Shown one piece after another: positions 32,488 to 43,981 of a stretch of DNA of 64,000 nt. A program made the position numbers and the translations under genes. How positions within the stretch are numbered: position 1 is the stretch's first letter; each line of letters opens with the position of its first letter. Below the pieces are notes generated by a model. It was not told the origin of the DNA, did no database searches, and worked only from the letters and a program-made list of their open reading frames with translations. Origin of the DNA: Elephas maximus indicus (taxonomy: Eukaryota > Chordata > Mammalia > Proboscidea > Elephantidae); contig NC_064844.1 in the NCBI RefSeq assembly GCF_024166365.1, positions 806,001-870,000 on the forward strand, in the 5' to 3' direction.

Positions 32488-33383
32488 TTGTACAACCAAA
32501 CAGTAGAAGATGTATTTGGTCCATTAGCCACACATTATATAGTTTTTCTTCTGGATTTAACTTTACAATCCTTTCATAGTGTTACCTGTTGTATGTGAAA
32601 TACCAGTATGTTAGCTGGGTCCAGTCAGGGCATTGAAGAGGGAATTTAATAAAGAAATATAATTACACAGATGTTGGAGACTTGAAAGAGCAAAAAGGGA
32701 GCCCAGAGATAATGGTGATACTGCAGGAAGCAGCCAGTCTCCCTGGGGAAGATTAGTTGGGGAAACAAAGGAAAGAGCTTGAGATTGTCAGAATCTCAGC
32801 TTGGTGGAGTAGGCCTCCGTGAAGGAAGCTTGGACTCTGAACTCAAAAAAGAGAGGCTATCTGGCTACTGCTGGTACTTTGAGGAGTACCCTGAGGACGC
32901 TAGAATCAGTGCTGCTGCTAGGTGATTGGAGACACAGCAAGCTAAGAAATCCTTGGGCCCTCCTCCAGCCTCCTAGTCATCTCCTGGTGCCCTGTTGCAA
33001 CCGCAGGAAGACCTTGACAGGAAGCCAGCTGGAAAATGAAGAATGTCGTTTGCAGAGTCCTAGAACTAGCATCACAGCGTATAGAACAGAAGGATGGATT
33101 TGGAGCTGAGAGATGATAGCCAGAAGAACCACAAAAGTGCTTCTCCACCCACTCCCCTCCAAAATTACATCTTTTAAGAATTTGTTCTTGAGCTCAAACT
33201 GGTCGTTAATTATATAAACTAAAAATTATTTCCTTTAGTGAAAGTGAAAGAAAAATTTCATGAAATATTTGTGTTTGTAAATCTAGGCTTTATTTTGAAG
33301 AATGGCTTTAATATTAGTTTAGTATTAATATTTAGTATTATTTGTTGGTTTTTTTCTAAGTTCTTTTTTCTGCTTTATTTCAG

Positions 33384-33471
33384 TATCAGATATAGAAGGT
33401 GGTGATGGACTGCAGCTCAGAAAGGAGCATACTCTGAAAATATTTGCTTATATCAATTCCTGGACGCAGAG
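33384..33471 (+). CDS. USP34: USP34 coding exon 2 (residues 15-44)
   Basis: An 88-bp exon following a pyrimidine-rich acceptor (TTTTTTCTGCTTTATTTCAG) and ending at donor GTACGC at 33472. With the single base carried from exon 1 it encodes ISDIEGGDGLQLRKEHTLKI and then FAYINSWTQ plus two bases of the next Arg codon. This matches the USP34 N-terminal region, with only conservative changes from the human protein as I remember it. No catalytic residue lies here; the USP domain is about 1,900 residues downstream. The exon is too short to appear as a useful open frame by itself, and it is supported by exact phase agreement on both sides (1 in, 2 out), splice consensus and protein match. Intron 2 (33472-49095) is about 15.6 kb. 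Confidence 0.93.
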
Positions 33472-33934
33472 GTACGCATCTTTAAGTATTTTGAAGACTA
33501 ACTTTGTGAGTTATATTTTAAATTGCCATTATTTGTTATCAAATTTTTCTTTAGTGTTTTGGATATCTTTAGTCATTACATGACAGGTTATCAGTATCTA
33601 TTAAATCTTCCTCCCTTCTTGCTTTTTGGCCAGCAGTTTTGTTTTTAAAACATGAGAATACAAATTGATTTCTGTCTTTAACCTTTCTTTTATTTTCTAG
33701 GAATACAGGAATGTTTGAAATTCTGAAAAATAATTATTTTGAGAGATTAAGGACTAAGTTTTTACGGCATAGCTAGAGGCCTGTAACAGACTTACTAATA
33801 ATAAAGAGCAGTACTGTGGCAGGGATTCCTCTGACCCCTCTGGAAGTCACTTGCTGTTGGTTCCTTTCCCATAATAATTATGTACATTGTACTGATTTTT
33901 AAATAATACATGTATTGAGAATGTAGAGACTGAA

Positions 33935-34302
33935 ACTTCAGGGAACACAATAGTTAATATAACCAAGGTTTATAACAAGGAGTTACAAATCCCTAGGTCC
34001 AGAGGATGCACTCTGCTCCCAGCTCTTCTTTCTTGGCGGTAGGAGGTCTCTCCCCTCTCTGCTTGCTGCTTTTATATCTCAAAAGAGATTGACTCACAGT
34101 ATAGCCTAATCCTATAAATTGCATCCTGTCGCATTAATAACTGCCTCTAATCCTGCCTCATTAACATCTTAGAGGTTAGGATTTGCGACGCGTAGGATAA
34201 ATACACCAGATCACAAGATGGAGGACAAACATACAATACTGGCAATCATGGCCTAGCCAGGTTGGCACACATTTTTGGGGGGATACAGTTCAATCAGTGA
34301 CA
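33935..34302 (-). mobile_element. MLT1-like (ERVL-MaLR class) solo LTR, antisense
   Basis: The right end, read on the - strand, starts TGTCACTGATTGAACTGTAT followed by a C run and AAAAATG, the hallmark start of MLT1-type LTRs. GATCACAAGATGGAGGACAA is shared with the LTR at 51851. The left end is not sharply defined. It is an ancient LTR without coding sequence. Confidence 0.7.
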
Positions 34303-35004
34303 CCGTCCTTCTAAAATGTTTATTGGTAGGGAATGTTGGAAGCATTGTGAGCAGTGATCAGTTAGCATATTCAGTGCAGTGATACATAAACTCAAATTCT
34401 GAGGCACACAGTACAGCTGATCATAAAGGGTTTAGCAGAATCATTTCAGAGGTCATTTGCTATACAGTGTATCCTTTTTTTCTTTATTTTTTTCTTCTCC
34501 CTTTCAGTAAAAATGGTAGATATATTTATTCCCAAAAAGCTTACAGATTTTAGTCATTTAAAAGTTGTGTACTGTCCTTACCGATAGCTCTTTTCTGAGC
34601 TACGGCCACCTAGATTTCTTCCAACTAAGTTTAGCAGCTGTTGATGCTACTTTCACTGTGGGTGGCATAGATCGATCAGGATATTTCAGAATACTAATAT
34701 GGCTCAACAGTAGTAGTCTCAAGTGATTTGCTGAGAAATGCCAGATCTGAGTCTTGATTTTGAATTTATTTATTGTAACTACAGCTAAGTGGTAACATGT
34801 TACGCTAGAAAAACGCACAGTTCTAACTACTATCAGGATGTATGTACGTGCCAGTGAATAAATTTAAATCCAGAGAAATAAAATAATTTTCCCAGAGGAG
34901 ATTTTGGTATGTACAGCTTTACATTAACTCTTAAGTTTCATCAGAATATCAGAGCGTCTTTGCCTGCCAAACCGTTGAGAGCCCCTGCCTTCCGGCGTGC
35001 TGAA
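34303..35004 (+). other. Intron 2, no recognised feature
   Basis: AT-rich sequence with no repeat or gene I can support. Confidence 0.4.
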
Positions 35005-35215
35005 GCAGAGTGTAGTGGTGAGGAGTGTGGCCTTGGGGCCCGGTGGACACAGGCTCCGTTTCTGCTTCAACACTTGTGAACTGGGTGACTGTGACACACT
35101 AGTTAACCTACACTCACGTCCTCATTTGTGAAGCTAGAATAATACTAAAACCACCCGACCTTAGTGAGGTGTGAAGAAACAATGTGCTTACTGTAGCATC
35201 TGAAAGAAGAGCTTC
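35005..35215 (+). repeat. MIR, sense
   Basis: GTAGTGGTGAGGAGTGTGGC, TTCTGCTTCAACACTTGTGA, GTCCTCATTTGTGAAGC and GTGAGGTGTGAAGAAACAAT follow the MIR consensus from tRNA head through core. Confidence 0.75.
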
Positions 35216-35394
35216 ATAAACAGCTACTTTAATTAAAATGGTTAAAGTTTATTTTAGAAGTTGTGGTAACTTGTAGGACACGTAAGCTAAAGCATGAAGA
35301 GCCATACAGAAGAATAGCTTCTAACATAATTCTGTTCATACGTCAGTAAGTATGAACAGTTTTTAGCCGGCAGAAATTAAAGGTAAGGGAGTCC

Positions 35395-35598
35395 CTGGTT
35401 GGTGCAAAGGGTTAATGTGCTTGGCCCCTAACCGAAAGGTCGAAAGCTTGTGTCCATCCGCAGTTGCCTCGGAAGAAAAGCCTGGCAATCCAGTGTTGAA
35501 AATCAGTCACTGAAAGCCTTGTGGAGTACAGTTGTACTCTGACGCACAGGGTCAGCGTGAGTCAGAGGTGACTTGATGGCAACTAGCTTTTTAATAAG
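35395..35598 (+). mobile_element. AfroSINE, variant with CAGTCACTGAAAGCC body
   Basis: TGGTTGGTGCAAAGGGTTAA, CCTAACCGAAAGGTCG, then AAAATCAGTCACTGAAAGCC and the tail GGGTCAGCGTGAGTCAGAG. Same subfamily as 510-641. Confidence 0.85.
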
Positions 35599-35824
35599 GG
35601 TAGAATATTACACCTCTCATTGTTTATGCTGATGGAAGAGGTGAAAATACACTATGTAGTTGGATCGTAGTGATTTGTGGTAACAGCCTTTGTCCTTGCC
35701 TCTGCCCCCTCACCAAATTATTTTCTTGTGCCTGCCGTTTGGCACCAGAAAATATTGTTGCCTAGGTTAGGACTGTGATTCTTGTTAGGGGATAAATAGC
35801 TACTAATAAAGTACAGTTAACATA

Positions 35825-36692
35825 CACCCGTTCCTCACTTACCGACATTTTTAGGTTCTATAGACCAAGCTGTTATGTGAAAATTGGCAGTAGGCAAAAA
35901 AGGAGGAGGACCACACCGGATCACAAAATGGAGGATGACTACGTCATTACATAACCGCCAGATTACATCATTACATGACTGCCAAACCACTGAGTATCAG
36001 AGCCCAACCACGCTGACACATAACCTTAATCATCACAGCCAGCGCTACTCTCGACTTGCACCTTGGCGTTTGTTACTGCCAAGCGTATGTCATTAATGTG
36101 CAAAAAGTCGAACAGCAGATTTTTTTTTACTGATGTCATAAATGCGAAATGTTGAATAATGAATGTCACGGATTGAATTGTGTCCCCCCAAAATATGTGT
36201 CAACTTGGCTAGGTAATGATTCCCAGTATTGTATGACTGTCTACTGTTTTGTCATCTCATGTGATTTCCCCGTGTACTGTAAATACTATCACCATGATGT
36301 TAATCAGTTATACTGATGAAATCTACAAGATTAGATACTCTCTTAAGCCACTCTCTTTTGAGACATAAAAGAGAGAAGCAAGCAGAGAGACATGGGGACC
36401 TCGTACCACCACGAAAGCAGTGCTAGGAGCAGAGCACGTCCTTTGGACCCGAGGTTCCTGCGCTGGGATGCTCCCATACCAAGGGAAGACTGATGACAAG
36501 GACCTTCCTCCAGAGCTGACAGAGGCATAAAGCCTTCCCCTGGAGCCAGTGCCTTGAATTCGGACTTCTAGCCTACTGGACTGTGAGAGAATAAACTTCT
36601 TTTTGTTAAAGCCACCCACTTCTCATATTTCTGTTATAGCAGCACTAGGTGGCTAAGGCAGCAAGATAGTTGAAAAGTGAGGTATAGGTGTG
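35825..36692. mobile_element. DNA transposon with TA flanks, split by an LTR
   Basis: Left end CACCCGTTCCTCACTTACCG and right end (reverse complement) CACACCTATACCTCACTTTT are diverged inverted repeats, flanked by TA at 35823-35824 and 36693-36694, as in Tc1/mariner-Tigger elements. The interior (AAATGCGAAATGTTGAATAA) is non-coding. The LTR at 36164-36660 is inserted near its right end. Confidence 0.6.
36164..36660 (+). mobile_element. MLT1-like (ERVL-MaLR class) solo LTR
   Basis: Starts TGTCACGGATTGAATTGTGT followed by a C run and AAAATATG, and ends CACTAGGTGGCTAAGGCA, i.e. TG...CA. AATAAA occurs near the 3' end (GAGAGAATAAACTTC). It is homologous to the LTR at 51851 in the opposite orientation. 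No internal retroviral region is present. Confidence 0.8.
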
Positions 36693-36983
36693 TAGAAAGG
36701 ATTCTTAAGTCGTGCCAGTGGATTCACAGGAGTCCGTAAATGGACCTTAGGGAGCTAATGAACCCATGAAATTTAATACAAAATGTCCTTTGACAGCCTG
36801 GAAGAAAAGAATTAATAGCTTTCATAAGATTATCAGTGGTTAAGAGTCATTTTTCTAGTGTATTAACTGGAATCAAGGTCAAGGAGAACGTGCACTTAAA
36901 AATTAAAGTGTGTTGGCAATTTAATATTTTTAAGCATTAAAAAGATTTTTATATTTTATTTTTTTATACTTTATATATATATT

Positions 36984-37143
36984 GGAAACCCTGGTGGCAT
37001 AGTGGTTAAGTGCTATGGCTGATAACCAAAGGGTCAGCAGTTCGAATCTGCCAGGCGCTCCTTGGAGACTCTGTGGGGCAGTTCTGCTCTGTCCTATAGG
37101 GTCGCTGTGAGTTGGAATCGAGTCAGTGGCACTGGGTTTGGTT
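36984..37143 (+). mobile_element. AfroSINE
   Basis: GGAAACCCTGGTGGCATAGT through GAATCGAGTCAGTGGCACTG; complete short form. It lies between TATATATA runs, which probably include the target-site duplication. Confidence 0.93.
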
Positions 37144-37330
37144 TATATATATTTTTCTTTTATTGAAATTTTTTTTTAGAGAAAATACAGATAATAAAAA
37201 GTTAAAAAAAGAAAAAAAGGATGCCACCATCCAGAGTAATGACTGAAAACTTCTTGTGTATATTCTTCGTGAGAGGTCGTGCCCAGTACAGTTGAAAATT
37301 ACAAAGATGTGATTTTAATATATCTATAAA

Positions 37331-37537
37331 TCAAACCAAACCCATTGCCATCAAATCAGTTCAGACTCATGGAGACCCTATAGAACAGAGTAGAACTGGC
37401 CTGTAGGGTTTCCAAGGCAGAAATTTTTTATGGAAGCAGACTGTCAAATATTTCTCCCTCAGAGTGGCTGGTGGGTTTGAACTGCCAACCTTTCAGTTAG
37501 CAGCTAAGCACTTTAACCAATGCGCCACCAGGGCTCA
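37331..37537 (-). mobile_element. AfroSINE longer variant, antisense
   Basis: AAACCCATTGCCATCAAATC, CATGGAGACCCTATAG, CAGAGTGGCTGGTGGGTTTG and CAATGCGCCACCAGGGCTC. The insert between body and head is the longer form. Confidence 0.85.
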
Positions 37538-39411
37538 TACATAAAGAAGGCAAGAGGTCTTTAAAAAGATAAAAGAAAGAAAAGACTAAAATGGATGTCA
37601 GAAGAGTTCTAAAGCTTGCTCTTGAATGTAGAGTAGCTAAAGTGAATGGAAGAAATGATCATGTGATAGAGCTAAAGATTTCAAAAGGTGGCTAGAGAAG
37701 ACAAAGTATTATAATGAAATGTGCAAAGACCTAGAGTTAGAAAACCAAAAGGGAAGAACACACTCGACGTTTCTCAAGCTGAAAGAACTGAAAAGAAAAT
37801 TCAAGCCTGGAGTTGCAATATTGAAGGATTCTGTGGAGAACATATTAAATGACCCAGAAAGTATTCAAGAAGATGGAAGGAATATACAGAATCACTATGG
37901 GAGAAAGAATTGGTTGACGTTCAACCATTTCAGGAGGTACTGAAGAGAAAACTCCAAACTGCACAGAAGGTATTGGCAAAAAACAAGGCTTGAGGAATTG
38001 ACAGAATACCAATTGAGATGCTTCAACAAATGGATGCGATGCTGGAAGTGCTCACTTATCTATGCCAAGAAGTTTGGAAGACAGCCACCAGGCCAGCTGA
38101 CTGGAAGAGATCTGTATTTGTGCCCATTCCAAAGAAGGGTGATCCAGCAGAATGAGGAAATTATCGAGTAATATCATACACAAGTAAAATTTTGCTGAGA
38201 ATCATTCAAAAGCGGCTGCAGCAGTACATTGACAGGGAGCTGCCAGAAATTTGAGCCAGATTCAGAAGAAGACATGGAACGAGGGATATCATTGGTGATG
38301 TCAGGTGGATCTTGGCTGGAAGCAGGAAACACCAGAAAAGTGTTTACCTGTGTTTTATTGACTATGCGAAGGGGTTCGACTGTGTGGATCATAAATTATG
38401 GATAACAGTGAAGGATGGAAATTCTAGGACACTTAATTGTGCTCATGGTGAACCTGTACATAGACCAGGAGGCAGTTGTTCAGACAGAACAAGGGGATAC
38501 TGTGTGGTTTAAAATCAGGAAAGGTGTGCATCAGAGTTGTATCCTTTTACTCTACTTACTCAATCTGTATGCTGAGCAGATAATCCAAGAAGCTGGACTA
38601 TGAAGAAGAAGGTGGCATCAGGATATGTGGCATCTGTGATTTGCAGATGCCACAACCTTGTTTGCTACAAGCAAAGAGGACTCAAAACACTTACTGATGA
38701 AGTTAAAGATTACAGCCTTTAGTATGGATTACACCTTAACATAAAGAAGACAAAAATCCTCACAACTGGAGCAGTAATGAATGTCATGATAAATGGAGAA
38801 AAAATTGAAGTCGTCAGGGATTTCATTTTACTTGGATCTGCAGTCAACACCCTTGGAAGCAGCAGCCAAGAAATCAAACGATGCATTGCATTGGGCAGAC
38901 CTGCTACAAAAGAACTCTTTAAAGTGTTGAAAAGCAAGTATGATGCTTTGAGGACTAAGGTGCACCTGATCCAAGCTGTGGTGTTTTCAGTTACCTCGTA
39001 TGCATGCGAAACTGGACAGTGAATAAGGAAGAACGAAGAATTGATGTCTTTGAATTATGGTGTTAGCAAAGTATATTGAACATACCATAGATTGCCAGAA
39101 GAATGAACAAATCTGTCTTGGAAGATGTACAGCCAGCACACTCCTTAGAAGTGAGGATAATGAAACTTTGTCTCAGTACTTTGGATGTGTTATCAGAGGG
39201 ACCCAGTCCCTGTAGAAGGACATCATACTTGGTAAAGTAGAAGGTCAGTGAAAAAGAGGAAGGCTGTTAGTCAGATGGATTGACGCAGTGGCTGTAACAG
39301 TGGACTCAAACATAGCAACGATTATGAGGATGGCGTAGTACTGGGCCGTATTTGGTTCTGTTGTACATAGGGTTGCTATGAGTCAGAACCGACTGGATGG
39401 CACCTGACAAC
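37538..39411 (+). mobile_element. RTE LINE, 5'-truncated, degenerate
   Basis: Starts within the reverse transcriptase ORF (GAAGGCAAGAGGTC) and runs to the RTE tail (GGCACCTGACAACAAC). Fragments of the RT domain remain (KHQKSVYLCFIDYAKGFD and LYLLNLYAEQIIQEAGL) with several frameshifts and stops. It is more diverged than the copy at 40132. Confidence 0.9.
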
Positions 39412-39592
39412 AACATCATGATGTTGCATATTGGTCCAGTCGTGAGGGTTTTTGTTTTCTTTATGTTGAGATATAATCTATACTGAAGACTGTAGTCTTT
39501 GATCTTCATGAGTAAGTACTTCAGGTCCTGTTAACATTCAGCAAGCAAGGTTGTATCATCTGCGTATCGCAGGTCCATAAACTATGGACTTC
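39412..39592 (-). mobile_element. RTE fragment, opposite orientation, abutting the previous copy
   Basis: On the - strand it reads from the region of the YADD-type motif (TGCGATACGCAGATGATACA) to GACCAATATGCAACATCATG, and it stops exactly where the + copy's tail ends. The 3' portion of this fragment is absent. Confidence 0.85.
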
Positions 39593-40120
39593 CTTTTATG
39601 ATGTGTAAGGATTTCTCTCTTTTACTCTTCCCTGTCCTTTCAATATAATTGTCAGTTTTTGAGATAGTTTTAAAGATAAAAAATCGCTCAGTGGAAACCA
39701 GAAAGGGTTCTGTGGTTCATTTCCTGTCTTGTACGTTTTGTTTCCTCGAGTTTACTGGATGGTTTTTCATATGATTACTTTTCTGTGTATGGATCACTGA
39801 TTTCTTTCCAAACACTTTCACCCTTTTCAGTACTATTTTTTACATCCCTATACACCATTAGATGATTTATTATTTCCACCCCCCCCCCAGGTCTCCTTTG
39901 GCCTTTATTCTCCTGCTCCAGTTTGTGTTGCCTGCTCGCTGCAGTTACTAAACAGTTATTTTCCCTGTAGATCCCATTTGTGAAATCCCTTTTGCCTCTG
40001 TCCCATATAGGATCTCTAGTTTCCTGGATTCCATGTTGTCACCTCTACTGGTTCACTTCCTTGTTTTGTTAGGAAGACATTTTTTTTTCTGAGAAAGGGG
40101 TGCATGGGAGAGAAATATTT
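39593..40120 (+). other. Intron 2, no recognised feature
   Basis: Pyrimidine-rich intronic sequence between RTE copies, with a C9 run near 39881. No gene seen. Confidence 0.4.
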
Positions 40121-40131
40121 TTTAGACCCTT

Positions 40132-42996
40132 GTTGTTGTTGTTGTTAGGTGCTGTCGAGTCGGTTCCGACTCATAGCGACCCTATGCACAACAGAAGGAA
40201 ACGCTGCCCAGTCCTACGCTATCCTTACAATCGTTGTTATGCCCGAGCTCATTGTTGCAGCCACTGTGTCAGTCTATCTTGTTGAGGGTCTTACTCTTTT
40301 CTGCTGACCCTGTACTCTGCCAAGCATGATGTCCTTCTCCAGGGACCGATCCCTCCTGACAACATGTCCAAAGTATGTAAGACGCAGTCTTGCCATCCTT
40401 GCCTCTAAGGAGCATTCAGGCTGCACTTTTCTCCAAGACAGATTTGTTTGTTCTTTGGCGGTCCATGGTATATTCAATATTCTTCGCCAACACCACAGTT
40501 CAAAGGTGTCAACTCTTCTTCGGTCTTCCTTATTCATTGTCCAGCTTTCACATGCATATGATGAGATTGAAAATACCATGGTTTGGGTCAGGTGCACCTT
40601 AGTCTTCAGGGTGACATCTTTGTTCTTCAACACTTTGAAGAGGTCCTTTGCAGCAGATTTACCCAATGCAATGCGTCTTTTGATTTCTCGACTGCTGCTT
40701 CCGTGGCTGTTGATTGTGGATCCAAGTAAAACGAAATCCTTGACAACTTCAGTCTTTTCTCCGTTTATCATGGCACGACTCTAAATGAGAAGAAACAGCT
40801 GTAAACATCCATTAATAATCGGAACCTGGAATGTATGAAGTATGACTCTAGGAAAATTGGAAATTATCAAAAATGAAATGGAACGCATAAACATCAATAT
40901 CCTAGGCATTAGTGAGGTGAAATGGACTGGTATTGGCCATTCTGAATCAGACAATCATATAGTCTACTATGCTGGGAATGACAACTCGAAGAGGAATGGT
41001 GTTGTATTCATCATCAAAAGGAAAGTTTCAAGATCTGTCCTGAAGTACAGTGCTGTCAGTGACAGGATAATATCCATATGCCTACAAGGAAGACCAGTTA
41101 ATACGACTGTTATTGAAATTTACGCACCAACCAATAGGGCCAAAGATGAAGAAATAGAAGATTTTTATCAGCTGCTGCAGTCTGAAATTGATTGAACATG
41201 CAATCAAGATGCATTGATAATTACTGGCGATTGGAATGCCAAAGTTGGAAACAAAGGAGGAGGATCAGTAGTTGGAAAATACGGCCTTGGTGATAGAAAC
41301 AATGCCGGAGATCGAATTATAGAATTTTTCAAGACCAATGACTTCTTCATTGCAAATACCTTCTTTCATCAACATAAATGGCGACTGTACACATGGACCT
41401 CGCCAGATGGAGCACACAGAAATCAAATTGACTACATCTGTGGAAAGAGACGACGGAAAAGCTCAATATTATCAGTCAGAACAAGGCCAAGGGCCGACTG
41501 TGGAACAGACCATCAATGGCTCATATGCAAGTTCAAGCTGAAACTGAAGAATATCAGAGCAAATCCATGAGAACCAAAATATGACCTTGAGTATATCCCA
41601 CCTGAATTTAGAGACCATCTCAAGAATAGATTTGACGCATTGAACACTAGTGACGGAAGACCAGACTAATTGTGGAATGACATCAAGGAAATCACCCACG
41701 AAGAAAGCAAGAGGTCACTGAAAAGACAGGAAAGAAAGAAAAGACCAAGATGGATGTCAGAGGAGGCTCTGAAACTTGCTCTTGAGCATCGAGCAGCTAA
41801 AGCAAAAGGAAGAATTGATGAAGTAAAACAACTGAACAGAAGATTTCAAAGGGCTTCTCGAGAAGACAAAGTAAAGTGTTATAATGACACGTGCAAAGAG
41901 CTGGAGATGGAAAACCAAAGGGGAAGAACACGCTTGACGTTTCTCAAGCTGAAAGAACAGAAGAAAAAATTCAAGCCTCGAGTTGTAATAGTGAAGGATT
42001 CCATAGGGAAAATATTAAACGACGCAGGAAGCATCAAAAGAAGATGGAAGGAATACACAGAGTCATTGTACCAAAAAGAATTAGTCAATATTCAACCATT
42101 TCAAGAGGTGGCATATGATCAGAAACCGATGCTACTGAAGGAAGGAGTCCAAGCTGCTCTGAAGGCACTGGCGAAAAACAAGGCTCCAGGAATTGATGGA
42201 ATATCAATTGAGATGTTTCAACAAACAGATGCAGCCCTGGAGGTGCTCACTCGTCTATGCCAAGAAATATGGAAGACAGCTTCCTGGCCAACTGACTGGA
42301 AGAGATCCATATTTATGCCTATTCCCAAGAAAGGTGATCCAACCGAATGTGGAAATTATAGAACAATATCATATGCAAGCACAATTTTGCTGAAGATCAT
42401 TCAAAAACGGCTGCAGCAGTATATTGATAGGGACCTGCCAGAAATTCAGGCTGGTTTCAGAAGAGGACGTGGAACCAGGGATATCATTGCTGATGTCAGA
42501 TGGATCCTGGCTGAAAGCAGAGAATATCAGAAGAGTATTTACCTGTGTTTTATTGACTATGCAAAGGCATTCGACCGTGTGGATCATAACAAACTATGGA
42601 TAACATTGCGAAAAATGGGAATTCCAGAACACTTAATTGTGCTCATGAGGAACCTTTACGTAGACCAAGAGGCAGTTGTTCAGACAGAACAAGGGGATAC
42701 CGATTGGTTTAAAGTCAGGAAAGGTTTGTGTCAGGGTTGTATTCTTTCACCATACCTATTCAATCTGTATGCTGAACAAATAATCCGAGAAGCTGGAGTA
42801 TAGGAAGAAGAACGGGGCATTAGGATTGGAGGAAGACTCATTAACAACCTGCGTTATACAGATGACACAACCTTACTTGCTGAAAGTGATGAGGACTTGA
42901 AGCACTTACCAATGAAGATCAAAGACCACAGCCTTCAGTGTGGATTACACCTCAACATAAAGAAAACAAAAATCCTCACAACTGGACCAATGAGCA
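40132..42996. mobile_element. Nearly complete RTE LINE with 5' inversion and 11-bp target-site duplication
   Basis: Two segments of a single insertion. The left, 40132-40771, is on the - strand and starts with the reversed RTE tail (GTTGTTGTTGTTAGGTGCTG). The right, 40772-42996, is on the + strand and holds the 5' region, endonuclease and reverse transcriptase. The whole is flanked by TTTAGACCCTT at 40121-40131 and 42997-43007. The outer end of the right segment (ACTGGACCAATGAGCA) and the inner end of the left segment (ATGATAAACGGAG, - strand) are neighbours in an unrearranged RTE, judged from the copy at 25361, with only about 5 bases missing. Confidence 0.95.
40842..42995 (+). pseudogene. 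RTE ORF: AP endonuclease plus reverse transcriptase, four in-frame stops
   Basis: A single frame covers this stretch but has four stop codons: TGA 41193-41195, TGA 41568-41570, TAA 41667-41669 and TAG 42801-42803. The first part encodes an apurinic-type endonuclease (ILGISEVKWTGIG near the start, GDWNAKVG near 41226, and a TDH near 41502). The second encodes an RTE-clade reverse transcriptase (AKNKAPGIDGISIEMFQQ, FRRGRGTRDIIADVRWIL, CFIDYAKAFDRVDHNKLW and GCILSPYLFNLYAEQI). The catalytic motif reads YTDD at 42855-42866, where Y(A)DD is usual. At least two stops look like CGA-to-TGA changes at CpG sites. The 3' end of the ORF is in the inverted left segment (40274-40771, - strand, with KDFVLLGSTINSHGSSS and YACESWTMNKEDRRR). 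It is a dead copy; the length of continuous homology shows it is relatively young. Confidence 0.9.
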
Positions 42997-43260
42997 TTTA
43001 GACCCTTAGGTCTGAAAATGTCTGTTCTATCCTCGCACTTAAGAGTTTCTGTTAGATACAAAATTCAAAGTGAAATACAATTTTCTCTCAATTCTGAAAG
43101 TATTCTATTATATTCTACCTTGCAATATTGCTTTGGAGACATACTAGTTATTTTTATTCCTGAACTTTTCCATGTTCCTCTATTCACCCTCCCTGAAAGT
43201 TTTTAGGATCTTCTTTATCCCTCCTTGGCTTCTGAAATTTCATGATGCTAGGTGTCTTGG

Positions 43261-43470
43261 AGTAGTCCTGGTTGTGCAGTGGTTAGGTGATCGGCTGCTA
43301 ACGGAATGGTTGGAGGTTCATACCCACCCAACGGCTCCACGGGAGAAAGACCTGTCAAATCTGCTTCAGTAAAGATTATAGCCACGAAACCCTACGGGGG
43401 GTTCTTCTTTGTTACGTGGGGTCGCCATGAGTTGAAATAGACTCCACAGCACCCGGCAACAACAACATGT
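43261..43470 (+). mobile_element. AfroSINE long variant (CTCCACGGGAGAAAGACC body)
   Basis: TCCTGGTTGTGCAGTGGTTA, CTCCACGGGAGAAAGACCTG, GTAAAGATTATAGCC, GTGGGGTCGCCATGAGTTG and CAGCACCCGGCAACAACAAC. The tail ends like the RTE tail, with CAACAACAAC. Confidence 0.9.
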
Positions 43471-43682
43471 ATCTTGGTGGGCCTTTCAGTTATGAAAATT
43501 TTCTTACTTGGTAATTTCCTCACCTCCATGTTTTCTACTCTGTCTTCCTGGAGCTTTTATCAGTCAGTTACTGTACTTCCTTGATTGATCAATTTCTTTC
43601 CTTTTTTTTCTCCCCATTGTCAGTATTCTGCTTTATGGGAGTTTTCTAAACTTCACCTTCTACTGAATTTTAAAAATTATTC

Positions 43683-43981
43683 CAGGCAGTCCCCGGGTTA
43701 TGAACATCCGACTTAGGGACGACTCACACTTGCCTTTTAATGTCATGTACATTTGGCCTCACTTTGAAATGACTGAACCAACCCCTGCTTGCAACAGATT
43801 CATCACAATCGCCTTCAGCTGCTGCAGGTGCAGTTTTTAAATCACCGGAAAGGCTTCAAGCCTTTTCTTGGACTAAAGTAAGGCTAAATGAGAACCCTGT
43901 GCATCTGTTCAGACTCACCTACGAATTCCACTTAGAGACTGAGAGACAGGAATGGATCTTGTTCGTAACCCAGGGGCTGTG
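43683..43981. mobile_element. MITE-like DNA transposon
   Basis: About 300 bp with inverted ends CAGGCAGTCCCCGGGTTATG (left) and, reverse complemented, CACAGCCCCTGGGTTACGAA (right). No coding capacity. TA follows the right end (43983-43986 region). Family not named with confidence. Confidence 0.65.

Larger units (their letters stand above)
2409..33383 (+). other. USP34: USP34 intron 1 (about 31 kb)
   Basis: Bounded by donor GTAAGT at 2409 and an acceptor with a long pyrimidine tract ending TTTATTTCAG at 33383. The phase is 1 and joins exons 1 and 2 in frame. The interior is mostly transposable elements, listed separately, with no further exon recognised. Confidence 0.9.

Noticed and set aside
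41670-42803. 377-residue reverse transcriptase frame as a functional gene
   Set aside because: The full RTE frame has four in-frame stops and an inverted 3' end. It is a dead retrotransposon copy, not a host gene.
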